A stretch of 5,456 nucleotides of DNA from positions 1,378,919 to 1,384,374 of the forward strand of contig CP070672.1 in assembly GCA_020351895.1 (NCBI GenBank), written 5' to 3'. The notes beneath the pieces were generated by a model. It had not been told where the DNA came from. It was given only the letters and a program-made list of their open reading frames with translations, and did not search any database. The position numbers and the translations under genes are program-made. Source of the DNA: Thermoplasmata archaeon (GTDB lineage Archaea > Thermoplasmatota > Thermoplasmata > GCA-020350865). Shown piece by piece: positions 4,679 to 5,456 of this stretch; position 1 is the first letter of the stretch; each line of letters opens with the position of its first letter.

Positions 4679-4801
4679 TTATCTCTTATGAGCCGCGCAG
4701 TACTTGGATCTGCCAGATGCATAATTCTTGCATCTTTTTCCTGCTTTGGTTTTTCCAGCGCATCTTGCTTTCTTCTTAACAGTTTTCTTTTTCTTTGCCA
4801 A
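4679..4801 (-). CDS. 40-residue Lys-rich zinc-ribbon-like protein (DUF5763-like), TTG start
   Basis: The product is MAKKKKTVKKKA followed by RCAGKTKAGKRC, KNYASGRSKYCAAHKR. Residues 13-39 match the short C-x-G-x-T-x-x-G-x-x-C..Y-C-x-x-H module found in DUF5763-type small proteins. C14, C24, C35 and H38 are the likely zinc ligands (C-x9-C-x10-C-x2-H). The basic N-terminus (eight Lys in the first 11 residues) suggests nucleic-acid binding; the function is unknown. The TTG start is firm: an in-frame TGA lies 6 bases upstream of it, and a perfect AGGTGAT (4807-4813, minus strand) sits 5 bases before it. The gene is below usual ORF length cut-offs and an overlapping plus-strand frame is spurious. 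It lies downstream of the cold-shock gene on the same strand but behind that gene's T-tracts, so probably has its own promoter. Confidence 0.8.
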   Translation of the reverse strand: MAKKKKTVKKKARCAGKTKAGKRCKNYASGRSKYCAAHKR

Positions 4802-4806
4802 GTTCC

Positions 4807-4813
4807 ATCACCT
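4807..4813 (-). promoter_or_regulatory. Ribosome binding site fixing the TTG start
   Basis: AGGTGAT on the minus strand is fully complementary to ATCACCT at the archaeal 16S rRNA 3' end. It ends 5 bases before TTG 4801-4799 and overlaps the in-frame TGA that rules out any earlier start. Confidence 0.75.
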
Positions 4814-4887
4814 ATATGGGTAATATGTTATGGTTTAATATTCTTTTCTAAGAATCAACCTAAAACTGTATCGCTAAATTTGATATT

Positions 4888-4906
4888 AAAAAAATATATA
4901 AAAAAA
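4888..4906 (-). terminator. Double T7 terminator of the cold-shock gene
   Basis: Minus-strand T7 runs at 4906-4900 and 4894-4888, separated by ATATA, begin 27 bases past the cold-shock stop codon. They separate this gene from the zinc-binding protein gene downstream. The same AT-rich segment could also serve as promoter DNA for that gene. Confidence 0.5.
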
Positions 4907-4933
4907 GAGATATTTTATTGAAACCAACTCAGA

Positions 4934-5125
4934 TTATTGTTTCTTTACGTTGGTAGCTTGCGGGCCCTTTGGGCTTTGTTCGATGTCGAATTCTACCGAA
5001 TCACCCTCGTTCAGGATCGTTCCTTCAGAAAGGGCATTACGATGTACGAAAACGTCCTTACCGTCCTCGACTTCAATAAAACCAAAAGACTTACGTTCGT
5101 TATACCACTTTACAGTTCCTTCCAT
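4934..5125 (-). CDS. Cold-shock domain protein (CspA family)
   Basis: A 63-residue, full-length single cold-shock domain: [20 protein letters not shown], then [14 protein letters not shown], ending in [16 protein letters not shown]1 is KSFGFIEV (12-19) and RNP2 is VFVH (25-28). The nucleic-acid-contacting aromatics W7, F14, F16, F26 and H28 are present. The usual Gly of RNP1 (KGFGFI) is Ser13 and the FSAI after RNP2 is RNAL. Such proteins bind single-stranded RNA and DNA as chaperones that melt structure, in cold adaptation or general growth. They are patchily distributed in archaea, which suggests bacterial ancestry. The codon choice is more GC-rich than the surrounding spacers, fitting high expression. 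AGGAGGTGA lies 6 bases before the ATG. Confidence 0.97.
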   Translation of the reverse strand: MEGTVKWYNERKSFGFIEVEDGKDVFVHRNALSEGTILNEGDSVEFDIEQSPKGPQATNVKKQ

Positions 5126-5131
5126 TTGATT

Positions 5132-5171
5132 TCACCTCCTCAGAGTCTATGTTTCTGATTCTTAAATAAAG
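5132..5171 (-). promoter_or_regulatory. Promoter and strong ribosome binding site of the cold-shock gene
   Basis: On the minus strand CTTTATTTAAG (5171-5161) is a TATA box resembling that of the Fic-like gene. About 25 bases later comes AGGAGGTGA (5140-5132), a perfect Shine-Dalgarno sequence. The leader would be only about 15-20 bases, too short for the long structured 5' leader that controls bacterial cspA. Confidence 0.6.
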
Positions 5172-5201
5172 AGTTACCAATCAAAAAGTCATGTAACAAA
5201 G

Positions 5202-5217
5202 TTTGGAGGATTCCAAA
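5202..5217. other. Small hairpin/palindrome upstream of the cold-shock promoter
   Basis: TTTGGA-GGAT-TCCAAA forms a 6-base inverted repeat with a 4-base loop, 31 bases upstream of the cold-shock TATA box on the minus strand. It could be a regulator site. The rest of 5172-5302 is AT-rich with no gene seen. Confidence 0.3.
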
Positions 5218-5302
5218 AAGTGTTAATCTTTCTAATTTTCTTCTTTATTACCTTCTCCTACAGGTTTACTACTATAACTACTTTTCTGTTTTACTTTTTA
5301 AG

Positions 5303-5340
5303 TGTACAATCCCGAAATTACTTCCCCTCGGTAAATTCAG
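5303..5340 (+). other. Possible left end of an insertion sequence
   Basis: TGTACAATCCCGAAATTACT begins at 5303, 55 bases before the putative transposase start. IS481-type elements commonly begin with TGT inside their terminal inverted repeat, so this is a candidate left end. The matching right end is outside the window, so it cannot be confirmed here. Confidence 0.25.
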
Positions 5341-5357
5341 AAGCTCTATATCTATAC

Positions 5358-5456
5358 ATGAGAAAACTTAACCAGAGGAAGGTAAGGTGGATTTTTCGGG
5401 AGATGGATAAGGGTAAGATGTCTGTGTACTCGATAGCAAAACTCCAGGGGATAACC
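5358..5456 (+). CDS. N-terminus of a probable transposase/integrase with helix-turn-helix
   Basis: ATG 5358 opens a frame that runs off the right edge, giving 33 residues: MRKLNQRKVRWIFREMDKGK then MSVYSIAKLQGIT. The sequence is basic and reads as a helix followed by a helix-turn-helix (SVYSIAKLQGIT as the turn and recognition helix entry). That is the layout of the N-terminal DNA-binding domain of IS481-like DDE transposases and related archaeal integrases. The catalytic DDE part is beyond the window, so the family is inference; a plain HTH regulator is the alternative. No clear ribosome site precedes the ATG; an AT-rich CTATATCTATA lies directly upstream. Confidence 0.55.
   Translation, partial: MRKLNQRKVRWIFREMDKGKMSVYSIAKLQGIT

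Noticed and set aside
4688..5158. Plus-strand frames opposite the zinc-binding and cold-shock genes
   Set aside because: Both minus-strand genes have strong family matches and ribosome sites; the Cys/Phe-rich plus frames are antisense artefacts.
5126..5171. Bacterial-type cold-shock thermosensor leader
   Set aside because: The predicted leader is only about 15-20 bases, far too short for the cspA-type structured 5' leader.

Overview
The window reads as archaeal DNA, most likely from an uncultured euryarchaeon; a Thermoplasmata-like lineage is only a guess. The evidence is archaeal gene starts. AT-rich TATA-like boxes lie about 25-28 bases before start codons, giving short-leader or leaderless transcripts. 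Several ribosome binding sites match GGAGGTGAT, and transcripts appear to end at T-tracts without GC hairpins. Two long signal-peptide membrane proteins also look archaeal, one of them very rich in N-glycosylation sequons. Gene bodies are AT-rich, but the spacers contain strikingly GC-rich (G-rich on +) repeat blocks.

Left to right: 1-166 is the C-terminus of a membrane protein resembling an ABC-2 type permease. 167-438 is a spacer with a pair of GACATGTC palindromes and a decayed repeat copy (R0). 439-1467 (+) is a signal-peptide protein with a beta-rich ectodomain and four C-terminal membrane helices. It meets a pyrimidine-dimer DNA glycosylase gene (1472-1801, -) tail to tail with only 4 bases between the stops. 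1911-2034 is repeat copy R1. 2094-2666 (+) encodes a Fic/Doc-like protein whose catalytic His is replaced. 2793-2955 is repeat copy R2. 3007-4278 (+) encodes a secreted, heavily sequon-studded coiled-coil protein with a C-terminal membrane anchor. 4354-4499 is repeat copy R3, followed by a possible 19-residue ORF. On the minus strand are a 40-residue Cys/His zinc-ribbon-like protein with a TTG start (4679-4801) and a cold-shock protein (4934-5125). At the right edge (5358 onward, +) begins a helix-turn-helix protein that looks like the N-terminus of a transposase or integrase.

The genes do not form one pathway. The window looks like an accessory or housekeeping mosaic: two cell-surface proteins, a UV-damage repair enzyme, an RNA chaperone, a degenerate Fic/Doc-type protein and the edge of a mobile element. 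The most unusual feature is the interspersed GC-rich repeat family R0-R3. A copy sits just upstream of the promoter of every complete plus-strand gene. Its core can fold into two hairpins inside a long imperfect outer stem, its right part is rich in G-runs, and read on the minus strand R1 gives the glycosylase a spurious 60-residue N-terminal extension.
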